Source of the DNA: Candidatus Stackebrandtia excrementipullorum
Lineage (GTDB): Bacteria > Actinomycetota > Actinomycetes > Mycobacteriales > Micromonosporaceae
Direction of reading: 5' to 3'
NCBI GenBank assembly: GCA_019113825.1
Contig: DXGR01000098.1
Location: 1 to 40,748 of the forward strand
DNA: 40,748 nt
In this document: positions 33,027 to 40,748 of the stretch, one piece after another
Layout: every line of letters starts with the position of its first letter
Position numbering within the stretch: the stretch's first letter is position 1
Made by a program: the position numbers and the translations under genes
Notes under the pieces: model-generated
What the model saw: the letters and a program-made list of their open reading frames with translations, nothing else
Database searches by the model: none
What the model was told of the DNA's origin: nothing

Positions 33027-36000
33027 TCAGGACATGCCCCTGATGTGTCGTCCCAGCCGGTACAGATCCCGTCTTCGCTTCTCGAAGGTGGCCCCCACCG
33101 CCAACAGCAGCGCACCGGCCACGCCCAGCGGTAGCCACGTCGGCAGCAGCATCCACAGCAACGCGAGCTCACGCAGCGCCGAGACCATTACGACCGCGCC
33201 GCTGATCACGACGACGGCTTGAAGCCGTCGCCATGCTCCGAACACGAGAATCGCCACCGCACATGCTCCCAACAGGAGCCTTCTCAGCGGAGTATCGCCG
33301 GTGATCAACAGGACGGCCACAGTGGGCAGGTATCCGATCAGGAGCCCGGGCGCGAAGGTGAACCAGCTTCCCGCCGTTTCACGGCGCCGGTATTCGCTGA
33401 AACCTCCCCACAGCACCACGAGCGCCAATGGCACGACGTAGCCTTCGACGAGGCCCACATCCGTCTGCCACAACAAGATCCAGTAGGCGAACAGCGTCAG
33501 GACACCGGCGATCACCGGATACACCGTTGCGGGCAGGATCCGGTCGTGTCGGCCCCATGCGAACAACGCGATCAGAGCGGCCTGAACGAGGAGCACAAAG
33601 GCGGGCGCGACGCCGCCGCCGAAGGCGGCGATCAGCGCGGCGGTGAACGGAATCCACGCGGTGGCTTCGGCTGTTCGGCCGTGTCGACCGAGCACTTTCG
33701 CTGCACCCAACAGCGCTGTGGCGACCACAAGGGGACCGAACGCCGCATGGTGGACGGCCAGGCCCGCGTGTAGGCCGACCGCCCCTGCGGCGACCGTGCC
33801 GACCGTGGCGGCCGCCTGCCACGCCACCACACGAACGGCCGTCCCGGTCGTGGATACCGCGACGGCGACGGCGCCGACGAACGCCAGGCCGAAGCCGGCG
33901 ATGGTCGTCACCGGTGTGGCCAGGCATGCGGCGAGACCCGCGCCCCCTGTGATCGCCGTGGTCACGCCGGCCCAGGCACGTTGACCCGCGCTCCAACCGT
34001 CGAGCCCTGTCACGACGGACCAGGCGCCGCCGGCGAGGACGGCGAAGACCGGTAGCAGTGGCCAGGGAACGTTCGTCGCGACGAGAACTCCCGGTACCAG
34101 CAGGATCGCCGCCGACACAGCGGTCACCACGGCCCACCGGAGCCGTCCGAGGCCGAGCACCACGAGTACGACCGCCGTGGCGGCCAAGGCTGCGCCGGTC
34201 ACCTGCAGCAGCGTCGTCGACGCCGTCGACGCCTCCCACCCCCACGGCGACAGTCCATCCATGGTGGAGGTCGGGGTGTGTTGCCACGCGTGCCACGGCC
34301 ACGCCCACGGCAGCACATACAGTGCCCGAAGCAGCGGCACCGAGACCGCAACGCACAAGAGAGCCGGAACGATCGCGACCGCGGCCCGCACCACCACGCT
34401 TCGCCGACGGGGCAGCATCAACAGGGCCGCTCCGACGGATACGAGCGCGGCCACACCCGTATAGAGCGAGGACGCACCGAGGCTCACCGCCATGACGGTG
34501 ACGACCGTGGCGACGGGGCCTATCGTCGCCGACACCGCACCCAGCTCGGGTGCCCGCCGAAGGCGCAGCATCCCGGCACACAGCAGCGCCACCACCATGG
34601 CCGTCACCGTCGCCGGTTGTGCCGACACCACGTCACCGCCGTACGCGGCGAGGGTCGTCACCGGCAACAAGACGATCGTCGAGCCGGCAAGGACGTTCCC
34701 GGTCGCCTGGTCCCGTTTGTGAGCGAGCACCGCCACCAGCGCGACCCCCACGGTGAGCATCAGGGCGGATACCCACACCGACGAGGGGTCGGCCCGATGG
34801 GTGGCCGCGAGCGAATAGAGCGCGGTCGGCGCCGCGACGATCAGCGGGGCACGACTTGTGCCGAAACACGCGACTGCGGCCAGTCCCACCGCAGCCAGGG
34901 CCGCGGTCCATCCGTAACTCGACTCCGGGAGCTGCCACGCCTGCGGTGCTGCGACGACGGCGGCCACCAACAGGTAGGCGGCGGGTTCCACCCGGTATCG
35001 GCGGGCCAGGCCGCTGGACGCGGCGATCGCGGCGACGACGGCCAACAGTATCGGCGCCTGCCACGTGACCCAGTCGGTTCGCACCGAGGTCAATCGTTCG
35101 ACGACGACCGACAATGTCAACAGCGCGAGGGCGGCACCGGTGACGCCGGTGACGATGAGCCCCGCCCATCGCAGGGCGTCACCGTAGCGGGTCGACAACC
35201 GTGATGTCAGGAAAGCGGTCGCTCCGGCGGCGACGTAGCAGGATGCGACCCAATCGGGGAACACGACGGCACCGACACCCGCCGCAGTGACGAGTACGGC
35301 GACCGTCGCCGTGATGTGTGCGGCGAGACGCCACTGGTTTTCGATCACGAGGATCGTGACGAGCAATGCCGTCGCCAACAGCGTCACCACCATGGGTATC
35401 GCCTGGCTCCGACCGTTGAAAACGAACCCGGCGAGGAGCAACACGATGCTCACCGTGACCAGCGCGGTAGCCGGGATCATGCCGATCGCCACCGCGGCCT
35501 CGTCCCGATCACGTGGGGGACGGGCAAGGAACCACCATGCCGAGGCGACGATCAGGGCCGCGACCGCCAGAGCGTGGAGGGGTTCGGCACCCGACAGCCA
35601 CAGCCCGACGGGTACCGCCGCGCAGCCGTTCGTGACCGCGAGGCTGTACGCGAACCCACGGGCTCGCCCGGTCGTCGGCACCGCGGCGAGCGTGGCCGCG
35701 ACGGTCAATCCCGCGGTGACGAGGAAAGTGGTCCCCGGGCCTGCCAGAGACAACAGCACCGCGTAACCGGCGAGGGTGAAAGCCCCACCGAGCAGCCAAC
35801 CCCGCCATGGGCGGCGGACGGTGGCGGCGAGGAAACCGTAGACCCCGGCGGCCACCGTCAACGCGGGCGCCGCCACCGGCCATGCCACGCCGATCACCGT
35901 CGGTGAGGCGATGAGCGCGGTGGTCGCGGCGCCGACGGCCACGACAGCTCGGTACGGGTGGCGGGCCCACCAAGCGGTTGCGGCGATCACGGTGAGAATC

Positions 36001-37235
36001 ACCGGCAACTGCCAGGCGTGGTCTATGACCGGTGCGGCCGTGGACAAAACGCCCAGGCTGTTACCGACCGAGATCACGGCGACGTGGACGGTGACGAAAA
36101 GCGGCGGAATGCCGAAGAGACCCACGGCCGTCCAGCCCGTCAGCAGTGGACCGAACCGCCACGGCGACGGCAACAACCGGGCGAGACCGATGACGAGGGC
36201 CGACGCCGTGACTCCGACGAGGATCCAATGCGGTGGCCACAGGTGAAGCGAGAGATGTGTTGCCGTTGCCACGAACACCAGTGCCGCACCGGCCGCGGTC
36301 ACCGACGCCTCGCCGAGCCGACCGGGGGTAGCGTCGTTACGACGCGCGATCCACCACGCGGTCGTCGTTATCACGATGAACAGGACACACAAGCGTGCAA
36401 AGCCGCCCGACCACGGCGTATACGCCAGGGCGGCTACCCCGGCGACGATCGTGAACGCGGTGACGGTGTAACCGGCGGTCTTCATGCCGGTCGCCAGTCG
36501 ATAGGCGATCGCCACCGTCACGGCCGCCGTCATCAGAAGCGACAGGTCCGCTACCGTCCACAGAGCCGATACCACCGCGTCACACACCAACGCGAGCATC
36601 GCCAGGACGGTGACGGTTTCGGCGGTGGCGACGAGTCGATACCGCGTCAACAGCGGTGGGAGCCCCAGGAGCGTGAGGGTTCCCGCGGTCAGGACTGCGA
36701 TGCGGCCGACCGGGCCGTGGTTGGTCCACGCATAGACCGCGAACGCGATGATCGCAACAGCCGACACGATGCCCCCCAACGTCAACAGAATCCGTTGGGC
36801 TGACAGGCGGGAGAGTTCCGGATGCCGACCGGGGACCGGTGCCGTCGGCGCGTGCGGGAGGGGATGTGGGTCGGGGGCGACCGGTGGCGCCATGGCCGAC
36901 GCTCCGGCAGGCTTCGCCGGTGGAGGCGACGGCATACCGGTAGGCACCGCCGACGCGGGCGGCGACGGCAGGGTCCGCGCGGATGCGGTTCTGGCTTGTC
37001 GGGCCCGCACACCCAGGTCGTGCAGGACCCGGCTGCGTCGTTGCTGCAGTACGGCGAGATTCTCGGTCAGCTCCTCGACGCGCCGCCGGGCGTGACGGAG
37101 CGCGTCGTTGTGATGCGCGGTCGCCGTGTCGAGCTCGGCCAGTTCCGCCAGAAGCGGTTCGTGGCCGCGTCCACAGTTACGGCAGCCGGCCACCGGGGCG
37201 GGCTGATCACAGACGGGACACCGAAATAGTTGCAC
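33027..37235 (-). CDS. Giant polytopic membrane protein with N-terminal zinc ribbon (SCO7613-like)
   Basis: About 1402 aa from GTG at 37235; the ribosome site is weak and the frame opens further upstream, so the start is approximate. Residues 5-21 form a zinc ribbon (CPVCDQPAPVAGCRNCGRG), followed by a helical coiled coil (LLAELAELDTATAHHNDALRHARRRVEELTENLAVLQQRRSRV), a Pro/Ala-rich linker, and then more than thirty hydrophobic helices to the C-terminus (RKRRDLYRLGRHIRGMS tail). Zinc ribbon plus very many helices matches proteins annotated as SCO7613 C-terminal domain-containing membrane proteins. Function is unknown. GC-rich Ala/Val/Thr composition is typical for such proteins and not a sign of transfer. 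Confidence 0.85.
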   Translation of the reverse strand: MQLFRCPVCDQPAPVAGCRNCGRGHEPLLAELAELDTATAHHNDALRHARRRVEELTENLAVLQQRRSRVLHDLGVRARQARTASARTLPSPPASAVPTGMPSPPPAKPAGASAMAPPVAPDPHPLPHAPTAPVPGRHPELSRLSAQRILLTLGGIVSAVAIIAFAVYAWTNHGPVGRIAVLTAGTLTLLGLPPLLTRYRLVATAETVTVLAMLALVCDAVVSALWTVADLSLLMTAAVTVAIAYRLATGMKTAGYTVTAFTIVAGVAALAYTPWSGGFARLCVLFIVITTTAWWIARRNDATPGRLGEASVTAAGAALVFVATATHLSLHLWPPHWILVGVTASALVIGLARLLPSPWRFGPLLTGWTAVGLFGIPPLFVTVHVAVISVGNSLGVLSTAAPVIDHAWQLPVILTVIAATAWWARHPYRAVVAVGAATTALIASPTVIGVAWPVAAPALTVAAGVYGFLAATVRRPWRGWLLGGAFTLAGYAVLLSLAGPGTTFLVTAGLTVAATLAAVPTTGRARGFAYSLAVTNGCAAVPVGLWLSGAEPLHALAVAALIVASAWWFLARPPRDRDEAAVAIGMIPATALVTVSIVLLLAGFVFNGRSQAIPMVVTLLATALLVTILVIENQWRLAAHITATVAVLVTAAGVGAVVFPDWVASCYVAAGATAFLTSRLSTRYGDALRWAGLIVTGVTGAALALLTLSVVVERLTSVRTDWVTWQAPILLAVVAAIAASSGLARRYRVEPAAYLLVAAVVAAPQAWQLPESSYGWTAALAAVGLAAVACFGTSRAPLIVAAPTALYSLAATHRADPSSVWVSALMLTVGVALVAVLAHKRDQATGNVLAGSTIVLLPVTTLAAYGGDVVSAQPATVTAMVVALLCAGMLRLRRAPELGAVSATIGPVATVVTVMAVSLGASSLYTGVAALVSVGAALLMLPRRRSVVVRAAVAIVPALLCVAVSVPLLRALYVLPWAWPWHAWQHTPTSTMDGLSPWGWEASTASTTLLQVTGAALAATAVVLVVLGLGRLRWAVVTAVSAAILLVPGVLVATNVPWPLLPVFAVLAGGAWSVVTGLDGWSAGQRAWAGVTTAITGGAGLAACLATPVTTIAGFGLAFVGAVAVAVSTTGTAVRVVAWQAAATVGTVAAGAVGLHAGLAVHHAAFGPLVVATALLGAAKVLGRHGRTAEATAWIPFTAALIAAFGGGVAPAFVLLVQAALIALFAWGRHDRILPATVYPVIAGVLTLFAYWILLWQTDVGLVEGYVVPLALVVLWGGFSEYRRRETAGSWFTFAPGLLIGYLPTVAVLLITGDTPLRRLLLGACAVAILVFGAWRRLQAVVVISGAVVMVSALRELALLWMLLPTWLPLGVAGALLLAVGATFEKRRRDLYRLGRHIRGMS

Positions 37236-37436
37236 CTGTGTACTCTGCTCCAGCTGTGCAAACGCTCCTACGTTTCGGCATTGTGACACGTGAGGCCGTT
37301 GTCTCCGGAACGACTGAGGTGGACGACGGTACCGGGCGAAGCTACCAACGAGTATTGTCGGTGCCGAAGCGTCAGGTTTACAAAGCCTTCGCCCGACGAC
37401 CGTTGTCATTCACCAACGCTGGAAAAGGTGACCGTT

Positions 37437-38606
37437 ATGGCCGCTAACCCGCAATTCGACGTGTACCGCCTGCCCGAGGAACACGAGGCCGTCAAGGCCG
37501 CGACCAGGGAGGTTTGTGAGGCCGGTGTGGCTCCCCACGCCGCCGCGGTAGATCAGGCCGGGGAGTTCCCCGCCAAGTCGTATGAGGCGCTGCGGGCGGC
37601 GGACCTTCACGCTCCGCACGTCGACGGGGAGTACGACGGTGCGGGTATCGACGCGCTGGGAACGGCCATCGTCATCGAGGAGATCGCCAGAGTCTGCGCC
37701 TCGTCGTCGTTGATCCCGGCGGTGAACAAGCTCGGCACGATGCCGTTGATCCTGGCCGGTTCCAAGGAGCTGAAGGCGAAGTACCTGCCTCAGGTGGCCT
37801 CGGGTGAGGCGATGTTCTCCTACTGCCTGTCGGAGCCGGAGGCCGGTTCGGACGTCGCGGGTATGACGACCAAGGCCGTTCGTGACGGTGATTTCTACGT
37901 TCTCAACGGTGCGAAACGGTGGATCACCAACGCCGGTGAATCGAAGTTTTACACGGTTTTCGCGGCGACGACCCCGGACGGGGGTTCGAAGGGCATCAGC
38001 GCCTTCGTGGTGGAGAAGGACGACACCGGCGTGAGTTTCGGTGCGCCCGAGAGCAAGCTGGGCATCAAAGGCTCGCCGACGCGTGAGGTGTTCTTCGACG
38101 ATGTCCGGATCCCGGCCGACCGGCTGATCGGGGGCGAGAACGAGGGCTTCAAGATCGCGATGCGCACGTTGGACCACACGCGGGTCACGATCGCCGCGCA
38201 GGCGGTCGGTATCGCTCAGGGTGCGTTGGACTACGCCAGCGAGTACGTCAAGGAGCGCAAGCAGTTCGGTAAGGCGATTGCCGACTTCCAGGGCGTCCAG
38301 TTCATGCTGGCCGACGCGGCGATGAAGATCGCCGCCGCACGCCAGATGACATACGTCGCGGCGGCGAAGTCGGAGCGCGAAGACGGCGACCTGACCTTCT
38401 ACGGTGCTGCCGCCAAGTGTTTCGCCTCGGACACGGCCATGGAGGTCACGACCGACGCGGTGCAACTGTTGGGCGGATACGGGTACACCACGGATTACCC
38501 GGTCGAGCGCATGATGCGCGACGCGAAGATCACCCAGATTTACGAGGGAACCAACCAGGTGCAGCGCATTGTCATGGCCAAGCAGGTCCTCAAGGGCCTG
38601 GTGTAG
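37437..38606 (+). CDS. Acyl-CoA dehydrogenase
   Basis: 389 aa from ATG at 37437 after AAAGGTG. It has the ACAD three-domain fold: helical N-terminus, FAD-binding beta domain (YCLSEPEAGSDVAGMTTKAVRDGDFYVLNGAKRWITNAGESKFY) and C-terminal helical domain (RKQFGKAIADFQGVQFMLADAA, LLGGYGYTTDYPVERMMRDAKITQIYEGTNQVQRIVMA). The Glu in QIYEGT is the catalytic base of short/medium-chain enzymes. It oxidises acyl-CoA to enoyl-CoA and passes electrons to ETF. Likely short- or branched-chain substrate. No other beta-oxidation gene is adjacent. Confidence 0.96.
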   Translation: MAANPQFDVYRLPEEHEAVKAATREVCEAGVAPHAAAVDQAGEFPAKSYEALRAADLHAPHVDGEYDGAGIDALGTAIVIEEIARVCASSSLIPAVNKLGTMPLILAGSKELKAKYLPQVASGEAMFSYCLSEPEAGSDVAGMTTKAVRDGDFYVLNGAKRWITNAGESKFYTVFAATTPDGGSKGISAFVVEKDDTGVSFGAPESKLGIKGSPTREVFFDDVRIPADRLIGGENEGFKIAMRTLDHTRVTIAAQAVGIAQGALDYASEYVKERKQFGKAIADFQGVQFMLADAAMKIAAARQMTYVAAAKSEREDGDLTFYGAAAKCFASDTAMEVTTDAVQLLGGYGYTTDYPVERMMRDAKITQIYEGTNQVQRIVMAKQVLKGLV

Positions 38607-39057
38607 CCGATTCGGACGGTTGTCGTTGCGGCGGCGACCGTCCGATGAATGGTTCTCATAGCGGAAAACCCCGGCTCGTCGCGTGTCCGGGGTTACCGTT
38701 TTGCCCGAAAGAGCGCGAACGGCGTGCCCGCGGTCTCCAAACGCAGCGGGGATACGACACGTTTGAATGTTTGCCGTCTGTTGCCGCCAACCCGTTTGCC
38801 GCAATAGCCGACACCGATTCACAAGCATTGACGAAGAAGCCGGATCGTTGTCGTGAATACGAGTGCATGAACCGACTATCGGTCGATTGCCGAGTGTCGT
38901 GTAACCGAGCGATAACGTTGTGCGGGCCCCTCGGTCGTGCAGGTCAGCGGACGTTTATGCCATTTTCGTGTGGTTTTGTTCTTGTGACAATTCGGTTATG
39001 GTGGGATCTTCATTCATAGACCGTCACGATGCCGACAGGTTCGAAAGCTGGTACAGC
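38607..39057. other. 450-bp region with no supported gene
   Basis: A 200-codon frame spans part of it, but its product is a shadow of the dehydrogenase end followed by unstructured sequence. The region holds the dehydrogenase terminator (38612-38645) and, near its right end, an AT-richer stretch (38950-39010) with TGTGACAA at 38984-38991 and TATGGT that probably contains the methyltransferase promoter. Confidence 0.45.
38612..38645 (+). terminator. Terminator of the acyl-CoA dehydrogenase gene
   Basis: TCGGACGGT and ACCGTCCGA pair perfectly (9 bp) around a 16-base loop, five bases after the stop. Confidence 0.7.
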
Positions 39058-39870
39058 ATGGCAACCACAGAGCGACCGGAATGGGCTCCCGAAGGCGTCG
39101 ACATCAGCCGACCGAATATGGCGCGCAGTTACGACTATTGGCTCGGAGGGTCGCACAACTTCGCGGTCGACCGTGAATACGCCAAGAAGATCATCGAGGT
39201 GCTGCCCGGCACCCGATTGATCGCTCAGGCGAACCGATCCTTCATGCACCGCGCTTTGAGGTACCTCCTGGACCAGGGCGTGCGGCAGTTCCTCGACCTC
39301 GGGTCGGGCATTCCCACGCTGGGCAACGTCCACGAGGTGGCTCATGAGGTGGACCCGGAGGCTCGCGTCGTATACGTGGACATCGACCCCATCGCGGTAG
39401 CGCACAGCAGACAGTTGCTTGCCGACAATCCGAACGGGATCGCCATCCAGGCCGATCTCGCCGACGCCGACGAGATCCTTGGGAACCCAGAGGTGCAGCG
39501 CATACTGGACTTCAGTCAACCGATCGGGCTGCTCATGGTGTCGGTTTTGCACGTGGTGCCCGACGCCGTCGACCCGTATGGGGCGGTGGCCCGATACCGC
39601 GACGCGATGGTCCCGGGAAGTTTCGTGGTCATAACGCACGGTACCGACGACAGTCGCTCCGAGGAGATGCACGGTGCCCGGGAACTGTCCGAAAAGACAC
39701 CGACACCCGGCCATCTGCGCAGCTACGACGAGATCGAAGCGTTCTTCGAGGGTTTTGAATTTGCTGATCCGGGCCTGGTCTGGGTGTCTCAATGGCGTCC
39801 GGATCCGTCCGATGAGCTCGACGACCCGAACCAACTGACGTTTTATGCGGGTGTGGGCCGGAAGAGATGA
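39058..39870 (+). CDS. DUF574-family SAM-dependent methyltransferase
   Basis: 270 aa from ATG at 39058; an in-frame ATG at 38998 would add 20 residues. Family signatures: ISRPNMARSYDYWLGGSHNFAVDRE near the start, QANRSFMHRALRYLLDQGVRQFLDLGSGIPTLGNVHEVA (SAM-binding glycine motif), VVYVDIDPIAVAHSRQLL with the acidic ribose-binding position, and SVLHVVPD. This family is abundant in actinomycetes and its substrates are mostly unknown. The end overlaps the next gene by ATGA, so it is translationally coupled to a GGDEF protein. Confidence 0.93.
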   Translation: MATTERPEWAPEGVDISRPNMARSYDYWLGGSHNFAVDREYAKKIIEVLPGTRLIAQANRSFMHRALRYLLDQGVRQFLDLGSGIPTLGNVHEVAHEVDPEARVVYVDIDPIAVAHSRQLLADNPNGIAIQADLADADEILGNPEVQRILDFSQPIGLLMVSVLHVVPDAVDPYGAVARYRDAMVPGSFVVITHGTDDSRSEEMHGARELSEKTPTPGHLRSYDEIEAFFEGFEFADPGLVWVSQWRPDPSDELDDPNQLTFYAGVGRKR

Positions 39871-40748
39871 TGTACGTCGCGCCCTTCGTGGACGCGTGGC
39901 GCCACGCGCTGCGCGGTGCCATTTTCGTCCCGATCCCCTCTGCGGAGCAGGAACGATTTCTCACGATTTTGTCGGAGCGGATAATCGGGGCGCTCACCGC
40001 AGAGCCTCCGGACGGAAATGTGGGGTATCCGATCGGTGTCGAAATGGTGGAAAAGGGATTCTCCACACCGGAAACCTTGGCACGCACCATGACGACGATG
40101 CGTCGGATGCTCCCCGAGCTTGTCGGCCACGACGAGCGGCGCTTGACGGCGTTCATGGAGTCCTTCACGACCGGCTTCGCTCAGGCAATGATCGACCGAT
40201 GCCTCGACGGGCAGGAGGCGGTGCGGTTGGCGGCGCTGACGGCCACGGCCGACGCTCAGAAGGCACTGCGTGACAGCGAAGCCCGATTTCGGGACTTCGC
40301 CACGCACGATCAGTTCACGGGGTTGCCGAACCGTACTCGGCTGGTGGAACGCCTGGCGGAGGTGGTTGAGTCGGGCCGCCACCTGGCGGTGTTCAGCATC
40401 GACCTGGACGAGTTCGGCAAGGTCAACGACACGTTCGGGTACCGGGTGGGGGACCGGGTCCTGTTGGAGACCGCCGACCGGTTGAGAGAGCTGGCCGCCA
40501 CCATCGAGCACTGCGAGGTCTTCCGACTCGACCGCGACGAGTTCGTGATGTTGTTGGGGGACATCGAAACACCCGACGAAGCGGAGGCCATGGCCGACCG
40601 CGCGGCGGCGACGCTGGCGGAGCCGTATCTCATCGACGACTACGACCTGCCCATCACGGCCGGGGTCGGGATCCTCGAGACGATCACAACCAATGTGGAA
40701 CTCGGCGAGATGTTGCGCATGGCGCAGGTGGCGTTGCACTGGGCGAAA
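39867..40748 (+). CDS. GGDEF-domain protein with degenerate signature, partial (runs off the window)
   Basis: ATG at 39867 inside the ATGA overlap with the methyltransferase stop; GGAAGAG precedes it. 294 codons are visible without a stop. Residues 1-135 form a helical N-terminal domain (FVDAWRHALRGAIFVPIPSAEQERFLTILSERI, LPELVGHDERRLTAFMESFTTGF) of a kind I associate with actinobacterial GGDEF-EAL proteins. From about residue 146 a GGDEF domain follows (DQFTGLPNRTRL, FSIDLDEFGKVNDTFGYRVGDRVLLETADRL). The signature is DRDEF (222-226) instead of GGDEF, and no RxxD I-site is seen just before it, so cyclase activity is doubtful. An EAL domain may lie beyond the window; the usual intervening PAS domain is absent. 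Confidence 0.9.
   Translation, partial: MMYVAPFVDAWRHALRGAIFVPIPSAEQERFLTILSERIIGALTAEPPDGNVGYPIGVEMVEKGFSTPETLARTMTTMRRMLPELVGHDERRLTAFMESFTTGFAQAMIDRCLDGQEAVRLAALTATADAQKALRDSEARFRDFATHDQFTGLPNRTRLVERLAEVVESGRHLAVFSIDLDEFGKVNDTFGYRVGDRVLLETADRLRELAATIEHCEVFRLDRDEFVMLLGDIETPDEAEAMADRAAATLAEPYLIDDYDLPITAGVGILETITTNVELGEMLRMAQVALHWAK

Noticed and set aside
1-40748. Mobile elements, CRISPR, defence genes or prophage
   Set aside because: No transposase, integrase, Cas, restriction or phage structural protein and no repeat-spacer array was seen on either strand.

Overview
The window is 40.7 kb of high-GC DNA from an actinomycete. The gene content points to a filamentous or spore-forming lineage, with Glycomycetales/Micromonosporales-like content as my best guess and no species call. 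Supporting features are GTG/TTG starts, a SARP-type regulator with XRE, BTAD, NB-ARC and TPR parts, a SigE-type ECF sigma factor, an alpha-lytic-type S1 protease with pro-region, a DUF574 methyltransferase, an SCO7613-like giant membrane protein, a SapA-like domain and twin-arginine signals.

Layout. 1-3.8 kb: end of an exopolysaccharide (EPS) locus, with a Wzz-type co-polymerase coupled (TGATG) to a membrane protein leaving the window and, divergently, a GH26 glycosidase. Both genes carry apparent 1-base indels in homopolymer runs. 3.75-7.4 kb: a divergent M23-like secreted protein, then a tightly overlapping FecBCD-type metal/metallophore importer with a recognisable promoter and a Zur-like box. 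7.4-8.3 kb: about 0.9 kb without a convincing gene but with two strong inverted repeats. 8.3-12.5 kb: membrane-anchored unknown, GH2 glycosidase, anchored alpha/beta-hydrolase. 12.3-14.8 kb: operon of SigE-type sigma factor, membrane partner and Tat lipoprotein serine hydrolase. 14.9-16.7 kb: YyaL-type thioredoxin-fold protein. 16.9-20.85 kb: envelope block with a Tat-secreted beta-propeller-like protein, an LPXTG-type protein cut by an in-frame TAA, an amidase_3 lipoprotein and an M23-SapA fusion. 20.9-26.0 kb: WYL regulator, DUF2784 protein, SDR, purine permease (NCS2/AzgA type), second SDR. 26.1-28.0 kb: possible leaderless small ORF, BCP peroxiredoxin, S1 protease. 28.4-32.9 kb: SARP regulator and a secreted double peptidoglycan-binding M23 peptidase. 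33.0-38.6 kb: giant polytopic membrane protein diverging from an acyl-CoA dehydrogenase. 39.0-40.7 kb: DUF574 methyltransferase overlapping by ATGA a GGDEF protein that runs off the window.

The unifying theme is the cell envelope: three M23-fold proteins, one amidase, one LPXTG-type protein, two glycosidases, a serine hydrolase under a sigma/anti-sigma-like pair, and an EPS export locus. I did not find a defence system, CRISPR array, prophage, insertion sequence, rRNA or tRNA. The most informative oddities are the LPXTG sorting signal stranded behind a TAA but still followed by a strong terminator, the homopolymer indels that scramble the Wzz second membrane helix and the GH26 nucleophile, the Zur-like box on the importer, and the methyltransferase/GGDEF overlap.
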